64,000 bases of DNA from assembly GCF_001280125.1 (NCBI RefSeq), contig NZ_LGEG01000244.1, positions 1-64,000 on the forward strand, read 5' to 3'. Positions 1 through 7,707 of the stretch are shown piece by piece (within the stretch, counting starts at the first letter, position 1; every line of letters starts with the position of its first letter). The notes beneath the pieces were generated by a model. The model was given only the letters and a program-made list of their open reading frames with translations. It ran no database searches and had not been told where the DNA came from. The translations under genes and the position numbers were made by a program. Origin of the DNA: Streptomyces sp. NRRL F-6492 (GTDB taxonomy: Bacteria > Actinomycetota > Actinomycetes > Streptomycetales > Streptomycetaceae).

Positions 1-227
1 GGGGGCCGGGGCACCCCCCGGGCGCTCGACTCCCCCAACCCCCGACCGCCGAGCGGAATCTGGCGCTCCGTCAGAACACGCACACCCCTTGATGTGACGT
101 GCCCATGTCGTCACGCTGTTACCTGGCGCACCCCGTACGGAAACCTGGCGCCGCCACGATGACCGGGCCGCAGCCCGGCGCCCACGGGGACGGCCCGCCA
201 AGGTCCCCCCACGTCAAGGGAGTTCAC

Positions 228-878
228 ATGACCGTCCGCAATGTCTACGCGCGTCGACTCGCCGTGCTCGCCACCTCGGCCGCCCTCACCGTCACCGGTC
301 TCCTCGCCACCGCGCCCGCCGCCCAGGCCGCCATGCCCACCCCGGTCAGCGCCGCGACCGCGCGCACCTACCTGGCCGCCCTCACGGTGAAGGCGGAGGG
401 CTCCACCTCGGGTTACAGCCGGGACCTCTTCCCGCACTGGATCACCCAGTCCGGCGCCTGCAACACCCGCGAGACCGTCCTCAAGCGGGACGGGAAGAAC
501 GTCGTCACGGACTCCTCCTGTGCCGCCACCGGCGGCAGCTGGTACTCCGAGTACGACGGCGCCACCTGGACCGCCGCGTCGGACCTCGACATCGACCACA
601 TGGTCCCGCTCGCCGAGGCCTGGCGCTCCGGCGCCAACTCCTGGACCACCGCCCAGCGCCAGTCCTTCGCCAACGACCTGACCCGGCCGCAGCTCATAGC
701 CGTCACGGACAACGTCAACCAGGCCAAGGGCGACCTCGACCCGGCGAAGTGGATGCCCTCGCGGACGGCCTACCGCTGCACGTACGTCAGGGCCTGGGTG
801 CACGTGAAGTACCACTGGAACCTGAGCGTCGACTCCGCCGAGAAGAGCGCCCTCCAGTCCGCCCTCAACGGCTGCTGA
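228..878 (+). CDS. Secreted HNH endonuclease family protein (DUF1524/GmrSD C-terminal type)
   Basis: This is a predicted exported nuclease of 216 residues. The start chosen is the ATG at 228, which follows the RBS-like AAGGGAG. It begins directly with a typical signal peptide: basic residues, a hydrophobic Ala/Leu/Val core, and an Ala-rich cleavage region ending near residue 35. An upstream in-frame ATG at 99 would place 43 unrelated residues in front of the signal. The catalytic region contains DIDHMVPLAEAW, with the His at residue 124, followed by an Arg/Phe/Asn-rich stretch typical of HNH proteins in this family. Two Cys pairs are plausible disulphides in an extracellular enzyme. Function is inferred from the family and the substrate is unknown. 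A hairpin terminator follows. Confidence 0.85.
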   Translation: MTVRNVYARRLAVLATSAALTVTGLLATAPAAQAAMPTPVSAATARTYLAALTVKAEGSTSGYSRDLFPHWITQSGACNTRETVLKRDGKNVVTDSSCAATGGSWYSEYDGATWTAASDLDIDHMVPLAEAWRSGANSWTTAQRQSFANDLTRPQLIAVTDNVNQAKGDLDPAKWMPSRTAYRCTYVRAWVHVKYHWNLSVDSAEKSALQSALNGC

Positions 879-913
879 CACCAACCCACTTGAAGAAACG
901 TCACGGCGGGATT

Positions 914-947
914 GCCGGGAAGTGAACACGACCGCACACTTCCCGGC
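914..947 (+). terminator. Rho-independent-like hairpin after the HNH gene
   Basis: An 11-bp perfect stem (GCCGGGAAGTG pairing with CACTTCCCGGC) sits about 35 bp downstream of the HNH stop codon. There is no strong T-run, as is usual in Streptomyces. Confidence 0.6.
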
Positions 948-975
948 GGTCCTATGTTGAACTTGCAAGTACTAG

Positions 976-994
976 TGAGGCAACCCTAACCTAC
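976..994. promoter_or_regulatory. Candidate iron box (DmdR1/IdeR-type operator) upstream of doxX
   Basis: The reverse complement GTAGGTTAGGGTTGCCTCA matches about 14 of 19 positions of the actinobacterial iron-box consensus TTAGGTTAGGCTCACCTAA. It lies about 70 bp upstream of the DoxX start, where a promoter would be. The match is good in the left half-site and degenerate in the right, so iron-dependent repression is an inference. Confidence 0.4.
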
Positions 995-1061
995 GGTCTC
1001 ATCGGTTCCGTCCCCCATCTCGTCCGCCGACGGACGAGGCCAGACCGAAGGAGTCCACCCC

Positions 1062-1631
1062 ATGAGCAACACCAGCAATCCCGGCAGCCCAGCCACGCCC
1101 GGGAAGACGGCCGCCGCGAGCACCGGCGCCGGCGCCGAGGGGACGGCCGGCCTCGCGGCCCGCCTGAACCGGGCCCAGCCGTACGCGCTCGGCCTCTTCC
1201 GCATGGTCGCCGGCCTGCTCTTCGCCTGCCACGGCGCCGCCTCGCTCTTCGGCGTCCTCGGCGGGGCCCACGGCGGCGGCACGGTCGAGGCGGGCACCTG
1301 GCCCGGCTGGTACGCGGCGGTGATCCAGCTCGTCGCGGGCGGCCTGGTCCTGCTCGGCCTCGGCACCCGCAGCGCCGCCTTCCTCGCCTCGGGCTCCATG
1401 GCGTACGCGTACTTCAAGGTCCACCAGCCCGAGGCCCTCTTCCCGCTGCAGAACGGCGGCGAGCCCTCGGCCCTGTTCTGCTGGGTCTTCCTGCTGCTCG
1501 TCTTCACCGGACCGGGCGCACTGGCCCTGGACCGGCTCTTCGGGGCCGGGGCCCGCGACGGCGCGGCCGTGACGGTGCGGGAGAGGAAGACCGAGGAGCG
1601 CGAGGAGCAGGCCGCGCCGGTCACGGCCTGA
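1062..1631 (+). CDS. DoxX family membrane protein
   Basis: This is a 189-residue integral membrane protein of the DoxX family. The ATG at 1062 follows the RBS-like GAAGGAGTCC. About 30 flexible residues rich in Pro, Ala and Gly are followed by four hydrophobic segments. They include the family-typical start LGLFRMVAGLLFACHG, near residues 45-60, and the region with GSMAYAYFKVHQP. The C-terminal tail is charged (RERKTEEREEQ). DoxX proteins are linked to redox or oxidative stress in the membrane, but the exact role is uncertain. The possible iron box upstream would make this an iron-regulated gene. Confidence 0.85.
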   Translation: MSNTSNPGSPATPGKTAAASTGAGAEGTAGLAARLNRAQPYALGLFRMVAGLLFACHGAASLFGVLGGAHGGGTVEAGTWPGWYAAVIQLVAGGLVLLGLGTRSAAFLASGSMAYAYFKVHQPEALFPLQNGGEPSALFCWVFLLLVFTGPGALALDRLFGAGARDGAAVTVRERKTEEREEQAAPVTA

Positions 1632-1790
1632 CCCGAACCCGGCCCACGGGCCCGGAGGACGTACAGGACCGGGAGGCTGCACGAGCCTCGGCGTCCTACA
1701 GGAGAGGGCCGGTGTCCACAGCGCGGATTCCGGCCCTTTCCGTACGGGTGCGCACCCGGTGCCGGCCCCCGTACCGGACGATTCCCTTCA

Positions 1791-1913
1791 GGTTCCCGCA
1801 CGTTCCCGCACGTTCCCGCACGTCCGAACACCGGCGTCGCGCACCGGGGCCGGCACCCCTCCGGACGTCGGCACCGGGCCCCTCCGGGCGTCGGCACCGG
1901 GCGTCGGCACCGG
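1791..1913. repeat. Short tandem repeats in the gap between doxX and the DedA-like gene
   Basis: The 333-bp gap at 1632-1964 holds no convincing gene. It contains three consecutive 10-nt units (GTTCCCGCAC-like, 1791-1820), then three copies of GTCGGCACCGG at 1867, 1890 and 1903. These look like slippage-derived GC repeats. Confidence 0.6.
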
Positions 1914-1964
1914 CCGGGCACCCACCCGGCGGCGGATCCCCCGTTCCGCGTAGGCTCTGCCCCT

Positions 1965-2600
1965 GTGAATCTGCTCGACAGCCTGGGCTCGCTGCGGTCG
2001 CTCACCGCCGGTCCATGGATCTACCCGGTGGTGGCGACGTCGATCCTGCTCGACGTCTTCCTGCCCGTGCTGCCGAGCGGCTTCCTGGTGATCACCGCGG
2101 CCACGGCGGCGACCGCCGCGACGGCCACCGCGACCTCCCCCGACGTGCCGTCGCTCCTCCCCCTGCTGCTCTGCGCGGCCACGGCCTCGGTGCTCGGCGA
2201 CTTCCTCGCGTACCGGCTGGCGCGCCGGGGCGGGGCCAGGCTGGACCGGGCGATAGCGCGCTCACGGCGCCTCACCCTGGCGCAGGAACGTCTCGGCACC
2301 GCCCTCGTCCGGGGCGGCGGACTGCTCGTGGTCCTCGCGCGCTTCGCCCCGGCGGGCCGCTCGGTGGTCTCGCTGGGCGCGGGCGCGGCGAAGCGGCGCA
2401 GCAAGGAGTTCCTGCCGTGGTCGGCGCTCGCGGGCGTGGTCTGGGCGTCGTACAGCGTGGGGCTCGGCTGGCTGGGCGGTCAGTGGCTGGGCGCGACCTG
2501 GTTCAGCGCGGGGGTGTCGACCCTCGCGCTCTTCCTGGCGGGCGGCCTCGCCGCGTACCTCATACGGCGTCCGGCCGAGGCTCCGGCGCCCGCTTCCTGA
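1965..2600 (+). CDS. DedA/VTT-like membrane protein
   Basis: This is a 211-residue membrane protein. The GTG start at 1965 lies just downstream of a TAGGCT -10-like element with no RBS, so the mRNA is probably leaderless. Hydrophobic segments flank a region with FLAYRLARRGG and a later RFAPAGRSVVSLGAGAAKRRSK stretch. Both resemble the conserved G-D-x-x-x-Y and R-F-x-P-x-x-R motifs of DedA (SNARE-associated) proteins, a family of lipid transporters/scramblases. An Ala/Thr-rich loop near residues 45-57 is low complexity. The 3' end overlaps the convergent DUF2277-like gene by 41 bp. Confidence 0.75.
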   Translation: MNLLDSLGSLRSLTAGPWIYPVVATSILLDVFLPVLPSGFLVITAATAATAATATATSPDVPSLLPLLLCAATASVLGDFLAYRLARRGGARLDRAIARSRRLTLAQERLGTALVRGGGLLVVLARFAPAGRSVVSLGAGAAKRRSKEFLPWSALAGVVWASYSVGLGWLGGQWLGATWFSAGVSTLALFLAGGLAAYLIRRPAEAPAPAS

Positions 2601-2826
2601 CCGCCGGGTGCGGGTGCGCCCCGCGCACCTCCAGGCCGTCGAGGAGTCTCGCGGTGGCCTCGGCGACCTCGTCCACGGCCCGCTCGAAGACCTCGCGGTT
2701 GTGGGCGGCGGGGGCGCGGAAGCCGGAGATCTTGCGGACGTACTGGAGGGCGGCGGCGCGGATGTCGTCCTCGGTCGCCTCCTCGGGCAGTGCGGGCGGG
2801 CGGAGCGTCTTGATGCTGCGGCACAT
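2560..2826 (-). CDS. DUF2277 family small protein
   Basis: An 88-residue protein beginning MCRSIKTLRPP, the characteristic start of the DUF2277 family found widely in actinobacteria. The start is the ATG at 2826. Upstream in-frame codons are low-complexity Arg/Pro/Ala sequence and are excluded. The conserved core runs through YVRKISGFRAP and a helical stretch VDEVAEATARLLDGL. The function of the family is unknown. It converges with the DedA-like gene and overlaps its end. Confidence 0.85.
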   Translation of the reverse strand: MCRSIKTLRPPALPEEATEDDIRAAALQYVRKISGFRAPAAHNREVFERAVDEVAEATARLLDGLEVRGAHPHPAVRKRAPEPRPDAV

Positions 2827-2896
2827 GCCTCCAGTGTGGCGCGCCCCACCGACAACCGCGCCGGCCCGACAACCGCGCCGGCCCGGACCCCCGCCC

Positions 2897-3130
2897 CTAC
2901 GCCCCGACGCCGCCGAGGCCGCGTCTGCTCCGTGCGTTGATCTCGGCGGTGCGGGCCCGCAGCTCGTGCAGGGGCGTGGCGGGCTGGACGTCGACGGGCT
3001 CGGCCTCCCACTCGGTGCCGCCGTGGACGGCGCGGATGCGGAAGCGCCCGGAGACGCTGTCCAGATAGAAACCGACCCGCCCGGTGGCGGTGTCACGGAC
3101 GAGGTCACCGACCTCGGGCAGTGGCTGCAC
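2897..3130 (-). CDS. Hypothetical small protein, SH3-barrel-like
   Basis: A 77-residue protein beginning MQPLPEVGDLVRD, with regularly alternating hydrophobic and polar residues (DTATGRVGFYLDSVSGRFRIR). This suggests a small beta-barrel. A conserved-looking WEAEPVDVQPAT segment is followed by an Arg-rich tail. It lies upstream of and on the same strand as the DUF2277 gene, about 70 bp apart, so they may be co-transcribed. I recognise no specific function. Confidence 0.65.
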   Translation of the reverse strand: MQPLPEVGDLVRDTATGRVGFYLDSVSGRFRIRAVHGGTEWEAEPVDVQPATPLHELRARTAEINARSRRGLGGVGA

Positions 3131-3201
3131 GCGTCCCCTCCGTCCCGAACCTGAAGCATGGGGACACTCAGGGAAGCGCGGCGGACCCGCCCTGTCAACG
3201 T

Positions 3202-3213
3202 ATCTCTAGAGAT
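3202..3213. promoter_or_regulatory. Perfect palindrome ATCTCTAGAGAT, candidate GntR operator
   Basis: A 12-bp perfect palindrome sits about 105 bp upstream of the GntR start, in the 187-bp divergent region. GntR/HutC regulators commonly bind such CTAGA-centred dyads and autoregulate. The link to this regulator is inferred from position. Confidence 0.45.
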
Positions 3214-3317
3214 GTCCCCCGATGGATGGATCGACCGGTCGGGACGGCGTACACGTGTGCTTCCGCGTCGAGGGGTGCGCCGTAGGGTGTCCCGCAGATG
3301 AAGGGAGTGGTCCACCC

Positions 3318-4076
3318 GTGACTGACCAGGACAGCGCTCGACGGCCCAAGTACCAGCGGATCGCGGACGAGTTGAGGGCCGCGATCCGTTCGGGCGCCTT
3401 CGCGCCGGGCGACCGGCTCCCCGGCGAGAACGACCTCATGACGACCTACGAGGTGGCGCGGATGACGGCCCGGCAGGCCCTCTCGGTCCTGCGGACCGAG
3501 GGACTCGCCGAGGCGCGCAAGGGCTCCGGGGTGTTCGTCCGCGTCTTCCGCCCGCTGCGCCGCCGGGGCATCCCGCGCCTGGCGGGCGACCACTGGGGCG
3601 GCGGCCGCTCGGTCTGGTCGGCGGACGTGGAGGACCGGGACCTGGTGGTCGACCGGATCGAGGTGGGCGAGGCGGAGGCCGGCGCCCGGGTCGCGGAGGC
3701 GCTGAACCTGCCGCCGGGCGCGCCCGTCTGCGTCCGGAGCCGCCGGTTCGTCCTGGACGACAGGCCGGTGCTGCTCTCCGTCTCGTACCTCTCCGCCGAC
3801 CTGGTGCGCGGGACGCCGATCGCCGAACGGGACACGGGTCCGGGCGGCACGTACGCGCGCCTGGCGGAGCTGGGCCGGCGGCCGGTGCGCTTCCGGGAGG
3901 AGATCCGCTGCCGGATGCCGACGGCGGACGAGTCGGAGCGGCTGGCCCTGGAGCTGGGGACGCCGGTGGTCCTCATCGACCGCACGGCCTTCACGGAGGC
4001 GGGGGTGGCGGTGGAGCTGAACGAGATGACGCTGGACTCGTCGTCGTACGTGCTGGAGTACGACTTCGACGCGTAG
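3318..4076 (+). CDS. GntR family transcriptional regulator (HutC subfamily, UTRA domain)
   Basis: A 252-residue regulator. The GTG at 3318 is preceded by AAGGGAG and begins directly before the N-terminal winged helix (KYQRIADELRAAIRSG...GDRLPGENDLMTTYEVARMTARQALSVLRTEGL). The pattern LxxxGxGxFV closes the DNA-binding domain near residue 75. A UTRA effector domain fills the rest, ending in the strands RTAFTEAGVAVELNEMTLDSSSYVLEYDF. UTRA domains bind small metabolites such as sugar phosphates, and the ligand here cannot be told. It is not obviously coupled to a transport operon. Confidence 0.9.
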   Translation: MTDQDSARRPKYQRIADELRAAIRSGAFAPGDRLPGENDLMTTYEVARMTARQALSVLRTEGLAEARKGSGVFVRVFRPLRRRGIPRLAGDHWGGGRSVWSADVEDRDLVVDRIEVGEAEAGARVAEALNLPPGAPVCVRSRRFVLDDRPVLLSVSYLSADLVRGTPIAERDTGPGGTYARLAELGRRPVRFREEIRCRMPTADESERLALELGTPVVLIDRTAFTEAGVAVELNEMTLDSSSYVLEYDFDA

Positions 4077-4112
4077 GGCCCCGTCCCGGGCGGGCCCCGC
4101 GAGCGGTCCGCG

Positions 4113-4916
4113 TCACGCGCCCGGCCCGGCGGGCGTCCCGATCCGGGCGTCCCGGTCCGCCCCGGGGACGAACCGCAGCCCGGGGTCGGCGTGGGCGATC
4201 TCCCCGGGGTACTCGGCGGCGGCGAGGGCGACGGCCTCGGCCGGTTCCGCTCCCGGCCCGACGTGGGTGAGGACGAGGCGGCGGGCCCGGGCGTCGGCGG
4301 CGCTCCGCCCGGCCTGCGCGGCCGAGTGGTGCCCCGGCCCCTCCCCGTCGGCCTCGCAGAGGAACAGGTCGCAGTCACGGGCGAGTTCGACGAGGGAGGG
4401 GCAGGGCTCGCAGTCCCCGGAGTAGACGAGCGAGCGCCCCCGCCCGTCCTCGACGCGCAGGGCGAAGGCGGGCGGGCCGCCGTGCTCGACGGCCCGGGAG
4501 CGGAGGGTGAGCCCGCCGACCCGGGTGACGTGCCCGTCGTACAGCTCCTCGACGGCGAAGGCCTTCTCGACGGGGCTGCGGACGGGCCCGTTGGTGAGGA
4601 AGCCGGCGAGGCGGTCGGCGGTGCCGGGCGGGCCGAGGAGCGGAAGCGGCAGGGGGAGGTCGAGTCCGCCGTACAGCAACGCGTAGGAGGCGGTGAGGAG
4701 ATCGGCGCTGTGGTCGGCGTGCAGGTGGGAGAGCCACACGGCGTCGATCTCGCCGAGTGCGGCGTACCGCTGGAGCTCCGCGAGGGTGCCGGTCCCGGCG
4801 TCCACCCACACCCGCGCGCCGCCGCCCTCGACGAGGAAGCCGGAACAGGCGTTGTCCGGGCGGGGGTAGGGGGTGGCGGATCCGAGGACGGTGAACCGCA
4901 GGACGTCGCTGACCAT
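4113..4916 (-). CDS. MBL-fold metallo-hydrolase (RNase Z/phosphodiesterase-like)
   Basis: A 267-residue metallo-beta-lactamase-fold enzyme. The metal-binding motif HLHADH is at residues 64-69. Further ligands are plausible at Asp168 (in YSGDCEP) and His218 (in LTHVGPG). The N-terminus LRFTVLGSATPYPRPDNACSGFLV is typical of the RNase Z-like/arylsulfatase-like branch, which includes cyclic-nucleotide and tRNA-processing enzymes. The sequence cannot separate these. It is monocistronic and convergent with the GntR gene. Confidence 0.85.
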   Translation of the reverse strand: MVSDVLRFTVLGSATPYPRPDNACSGFLVEGGGARVWVDAGTGTLAELQRYAALGEIDAVWLSHLHADHSADLLTASYALLYGGLDLPLPLPLLGPPGTADRLAGFLTNGPVRSPVEKAFAVEELYDGHVTRVGGLTLRSRAVEHGGPPAFALRVEDGRGRSLVYSGDCEPCPSLVELARDCDLFLCEADGEGPGHHSAAQAGRSAADARARRLVLTHVGPGAEPAEAVALAAAEYPGEIAHADPGLRFVPGADRDARIGTPAGPGA

Positions 4917-5053
4917 GCGCCGACCCTAGAACACCCGTATCCCTCCGGCCCCCGCTTTCCCGGAACTTGTGCAGAGGGGGTGAAGGAGCTGCGTATCCTG
5001 TGTGCGCGCCGGGCCTCCACCGTCGGGGATCCGGCAGAAATCGAGGGACATCC

Positions 5054-5503
5054 ATGCTTCGTGCACGCACGCTCGCGGCCCTGACCGCGGCCGCCGCCTC
5101 CGGCGTCCTCCTGCTGCCCGCGCAGGCCCAGGCCGCCGGTTCGGTCCACCTGTACAAGATCTGGTACGACAGCCCCGGCACGGACAACCGGTCCGCCGCC
5201 AGCCTCAACGGCGAGTACGTGCAGATACGCAACACGACCAACGCGGCGGTCAACCTGCGGGGCTGGACGCTCACGGACGCGGCCAACCACAAGTACACCT
5301 TCGGGAACCTCACCCTGGGCAAGGGCAAGATCGTGACGGTCCGCACGGGCCGCGGCACGAACACCGCCGCGAACGTCTACCAGAACCGCGGCGCGTACGT
5401 CTGGAACAACGACCGCGACACGGCGACGCTGCGCAAGTCGAACGGCGCGAGCGTCGACACCTGCTCGTACAACTCGACGCGGGTGGACTACAAGTGGTGC
5501 TGA
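5054..5503 (+). CDS. Secreted lamin-tail domain (LTD) protein
   Basis: A 149-residue exported protein. The ATG at 5054 starts a classical signal peptide (MLRARTLAALTAAAASGVLLLP, cleavage after AQAQAA near residue 28). The mature part is a single lamin-tail Ig-like fold, with LNGEYVQIRNTTNAAVNLRGW followed by TLTDAANHKYTFG and WNNDRDTATLRKSNG. This matches bacterial LTD proteins of about 120 residues. The two Cys near the C-terminus may form a disulphide. LTD domains occur in surface and nuclease-associated proteins; no enzymatic residues are seen here. Confidence 0.85.
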   Translation: MLRARTLAALTAAAASGVLLLPAQAQAAGSVHLYKIWYDSPGTDNRSAASLNGEYVQIRNTTNAAVNLRGWTLTDAANHKYTFGNLTLGKGKIVTVRTGRGTNTAANVYQNRGAYVWNNDRDTATLRKSNGASVDTCSYNSTRVDYKWC

Positions 5504-5524
5504 GGCGCGACCGCGCCTGAGGGG

Positions 5525-5549
5525 GTGGGCCCCGGAGCCCGGGGCCCAC
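5525..5549. terminator. Bidirectional terminator hairpin
   Basis: An 11-bp GC stem (GTGGGCCCCGG with CCGGGGCCCAC) with a 3-nt loop lies between two convergent genes, 22 bp after the LTD stop and 12 bp from the DUF4231 stop. Confidence 0.7.
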
Positions 5550-5560
5550 GCCGAAGACCC

Positions 5561-6163
5561 CTACTCCTCCCCCTCCCGGGGTACTTCGCCACCCCGGGCG
5601 CGCTCCACCTTCACGCTCTCGGCCCGGACGCTCTCCACGAGCACGCTCTCGGTACGGGCGGCGGGAACTTCCTGCCGCACGTCGGAGTTGACCTGCCCGC
5701 CGAGCGTCATGACGTTCAGGGTGGCCGCGTTCTCGTTGGCGATGGCCTTCTCGACCCGGGCGACCAGCACGGAGAACGCCTCCCGCTTCGACAGGCCGCG
5801 ATAGGGCCCCACCTTCGTCTCGAAGTAGACGCGCTCGTGCCCGAGGAGCTGCTCGGTCGAGCGGTAGTTCTTCCACTGCTCCCGGTACCGGTAGACGCTC
5901 TCCAGCGACACCGCGGCGACGACGACCACACTCAGGACCGTGGCCGTGACCCGGGCGAAGCCCAGGTCCAGGTTCACGAACACCGGCACGAACGCCGCGC
6001 CGACGACGGACACGGTCCGCATCCGCAGGTGCATCGCCTTCATGCGGGTCGCCTTGGCGTCGTACCACCCCTGGTACTGCTCGACCCTCGTCTCGATGTA
6101 CCGCTGCGGCGTCATCTCGCCGCCCTGAAAGCCCTGTTCGGGCACGTCCCCCACCTCAGCCAT
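5561..6163 (-). CDS. DUF4231 domain membrane protein
   Basis: A 200-residue protein with the DUF4231 pattern. After a short acidic N-terminus come the amphipathic segment RYIETRVEQYQGWYDAKATRMK, two transmembrane helices (about residues 48-65 and 72-88), and the soluble stretch YRYREQWKNYRSTEQLLGHE. A Val/Glu-rich C-terminal tail is low complexity. Family members occur near effector or conflict genes, but no such partner is adjacent here. The start is the ATG at 6163; longer in-frame extensions are G+C noise. Confidence 0.75.
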   Translation of the reverse strand: MAEVGDVPEQGFQGGEMTPQRYIETRVEQYQGWYDAKATRMKAMHLRMRTVSVVGAAFVPVFVNLDLGFARVTATVLSVVVVAAVSLESVYRYREQWKNYRSTEQLLGHERVYFETKVGPYRGLSKREAFSVLVARVEKAIANENAATLNVMTLGGQVNSDVRQEVPAARTESVLVESVRAESVKVERARGGEVPREGEE

Positions 6164-6290
6164 GCCGGGAGTAGACCCGCGCCCCGACGCCTCCGTCAAC
6201 TCTCCGCCCATTCCCCCGGGTCCCGCCACGAGGTACGTTCGCCCGGAACCCGACGGCTCTGCCCTCAGCGGCACTTCAAGGAGGCCCCCG

Positions 6291-6464
6291 ATGTCACGAA
6301 CCCACACCGCCATGGCCCTCGGCGTCCTCGCCGCCGCCCTGGTGACCCTGGCGGGCCACGCCGCGGCCAGCGCCGCCACGGCCGGCGAGCGCGAGACGGG
6401 CACGGTCAAGACGGTGGTCGTGGCGTCGGCGGGCGACAAGAAGGTGGAAGTGATCAAGGCCTGA
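6291..6464 (+). CDS. Small secreted peptide
   Basis: A 57-residue protein with a strong RBS (AAGGAGG, 6 nt before the ATG at 6291). It begins with a signal peptide (RTHTAMALGVLAAALVTLAGHAAASA) and has a short mature part of about 28 residues ending KKVEVIKA. A good terminator follows. I recognise no family. The RBS, signal peptide and terminator together support a real gene. Confidence 0.65.
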   Translation: MSRTHTAMALGVLAAALVTLAGHAAASAATAGERETGTVKTVVVASAGDKKVEVIKA

Positions 6465-6490
6465 CCCGCAACGACTCCGCCTCGAACACG

Positions 6491-6525
6491 AAAAGCCCCG
6501 GACCGATCACGGCCCGGGGCTTTCG
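6491..6525 (+). terminator. Rho-independent terminator
   Basis: AAAGCCCCGG pairs with CCGGGGCTTT around a 12-nt loop, followed by a short T-run, 27 bp after the small secreted peptide. The rest of the 227-bp gap up to 6691 shows no further gene. Confidence 0.8.
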
Positions 6526-6691
6526 CACGCGGATCCGACGCGATCCTCAGGGCCGAGTCCGGCGACACCACACACCCCTTCGGCGTGGCCGCCACGGCGG
6601 GCACGACCGAGAGCCGGTGGCGGTTCACGGGCCGGCTGCCCGGGGGCGCCGCACCCGAGGCGGTGTCAGCACCCCGTGCCACCATCCTCCC

Positions 6692-7414
6692 GTGCTGAAG
6701 ATTCCCGGTTACGAGCAAGGCCCGCTGGTCCAGGGCTCCGCCTATCTGAACGACCCGTTGTTCTGGCCGGTGCACTTCGGCACCTGCCTGCGGAGCGAGG
6801 ACGCGCAGCGGGCCGCGTTCGGCGCCGACTGGGACGCCGCGGCGGACCTGCTCCACCTGCTGCACGACGAGCGCGAATGGCCGGTGTTCGACGTGCCCCT
6901 GCGCTCGGGGCACACCTTCCACGTCGTCTACCGCAACGTCGAGGGGGAGCGCGGGGTGGACTACCTGATCCATCACCCGACGTGGCCGGCGGCGGAGACC
7001 GTCGCCGTGGACGACGGTCACTTCATGGGACCCGGCACGGCCTGGCCGGAACTGCTGTCCGTCGCCCGGCAGCCGACGACAGGAGGCCTCGACGACGCCG
7101 ACGCCCGCCTCCTGCTGCTCTTCCCGACGCTCGGCGACGCGCTGCTTCCCGACGACGCGGCCACCACCCTCACCTCCGCACTCGCCGCCCGCACCGTCAT
7201 CGAGGAACCCGCGGAGGTGGCGCGCATGCTCCTCCACCACCAGGGCCAGTGGGCCCACGCCCACTGGAGGCGGGCGGACGGCGCCTGGATCAACGACGGA
7301 GGACACTCCCACCGGAACCCCGCCAACGCCTTCGCACTGCCCCCAAGCCGCCTCGTGGAGATCAGCGACGCCCTGAACGACGGGGAAACGACGGCTCACC
7401 GGGACCACACCTGA
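6692..7414 (+). CDS. Hypothetical protein conserved in Streptomyces
   Basis: A 240-residue soluble protein starting at the GTG at 6692 (MLKIPGYEQGPLVQGSAYLND). It has an acidic, Trp/His-containing core (LHDEREWPVFDVPLRSGHTFHVVYRNVEGERGVDYLIHHPTWP) and a later motif HHQGQWAHAHWRRADGAW. No signal peptide or membrane helix is visible. The composition is that of a folded single-domain protein. I do not recognise an enzyme family. It is the last chromosomal gene before the integrated element. Confidence 0.7.
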   Translation: MLKIPGYEQGPLVQGSAYLNDPLFWPVHFGTCLRSEDAQRAAFGADWDAAADLLHLLHDEREWPVFDVPLRSGHTFHVVYRNVEGERGVDYLIHHPTWPAAETVAVDDGHFMGPGTAWPELLSVARQPTTGGLDDADARLLLLFPTLGDALLPDDAATTLTSALAARTVIEEPAEVARMLLHHQGQWAHAHWRRADGAWINDGGHSHRNPANAFALPPSRLVEISDALNDGETTAHRDHT

Positions 7415-7477
7415 GAGCCGTACGGGCCCGCGCCGCGCCACGGACGACGGGACGGCGCACCTCCCCCGAAGGCACGG

Positions 7478-7510
7478 AGAAGCCCCCGGCCGCTGCGGCC
7501 GGGGGCTTCT
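7478..7510. terminator. Strong terminator hairpin beside attL, probably the original tRNA-Val terminator
   Basis: AGAAGCCCCCGGCCG pairs perfectly with CGGCCGGGGGCTTCT around a short loop. It ends 6 bp from the attL core. Because the tRNA runs on the minus strand, this was probably the terminator of the intact tRNA before the element inserted. Confidence 0.75.
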
Positions 7511-7515
7511 CGTCT

Positions 7516-7558
7516 GTGGGCGCGGACGGTTTCGAACCGCCGACATCTGCTTTGTAAG
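7516..7558. repeat. attL: 43-bp core, displaced 3' fragment of tRNA-Val
   Basis: Identical to 23593-23635. It encodes the anticodon-loop-to-acceptor 3' part of tRNA-Val on the minus strand but lacks the 5' half, so it is a remnant and not a gene. This is the chromosomal 3' end displaced by integration. The identity ends at the discriminator region; the following CCA is not conserved here. Confidence 0.9.
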
Positions 7559-7671
7559 CCTGGCACCCGCAGCTGATCCGTCATCGCAGCTCAGACCCTC
7601 TGCGCACTGCGACGGCTGTGACAAGTGGTGGACGCCGTAGCGATCCTCCAGTGACCGTGGTTGACCGTTCG

Positions 7672-7691
7672 ATCTGGCACGCATCTGGCAC
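7672..7691. promoter_or_regulatory. Candidate integrase arm-type sites near attL
   Basis: Two direct copies of ATCTGGCAC at 7672 and 7683 are exactly 11 bp apart, about 114 bp inside the attL core. The same doublet with the same spacing lies inside the attR end (23478 and 23489). Paired, helically phased repeats on both arms are what a tyrosine integrase needs around attP; binding is inferred. Confidence 0.6.
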
Positions 7692-7707
7692 GCGTCCGCC
7701 GGCTTCC

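Noticed and set aside
1712..3154. 480-residue frame overlapping the DedA-like and DUF2277 genes
   Set aside because: It has random Pro/Arg/Gly composition; the annotated genes in other frames carry real family motifs.
4077..4112. Terminator between the convergent GntR and metallo-hydrolase genes
   Set aside because: The short GGGCCCCGTCCCGGGCGGGC stretch can fold only weakly, and I could not define a convincing stem.
7516..7560. tRNA-like sequence at attL as a second tRNA gene
   Set aside because: Only the 3' part from the anticodon loop is present; no D-arm or 5' acceptor strand follows, so it is a displaced remnant.
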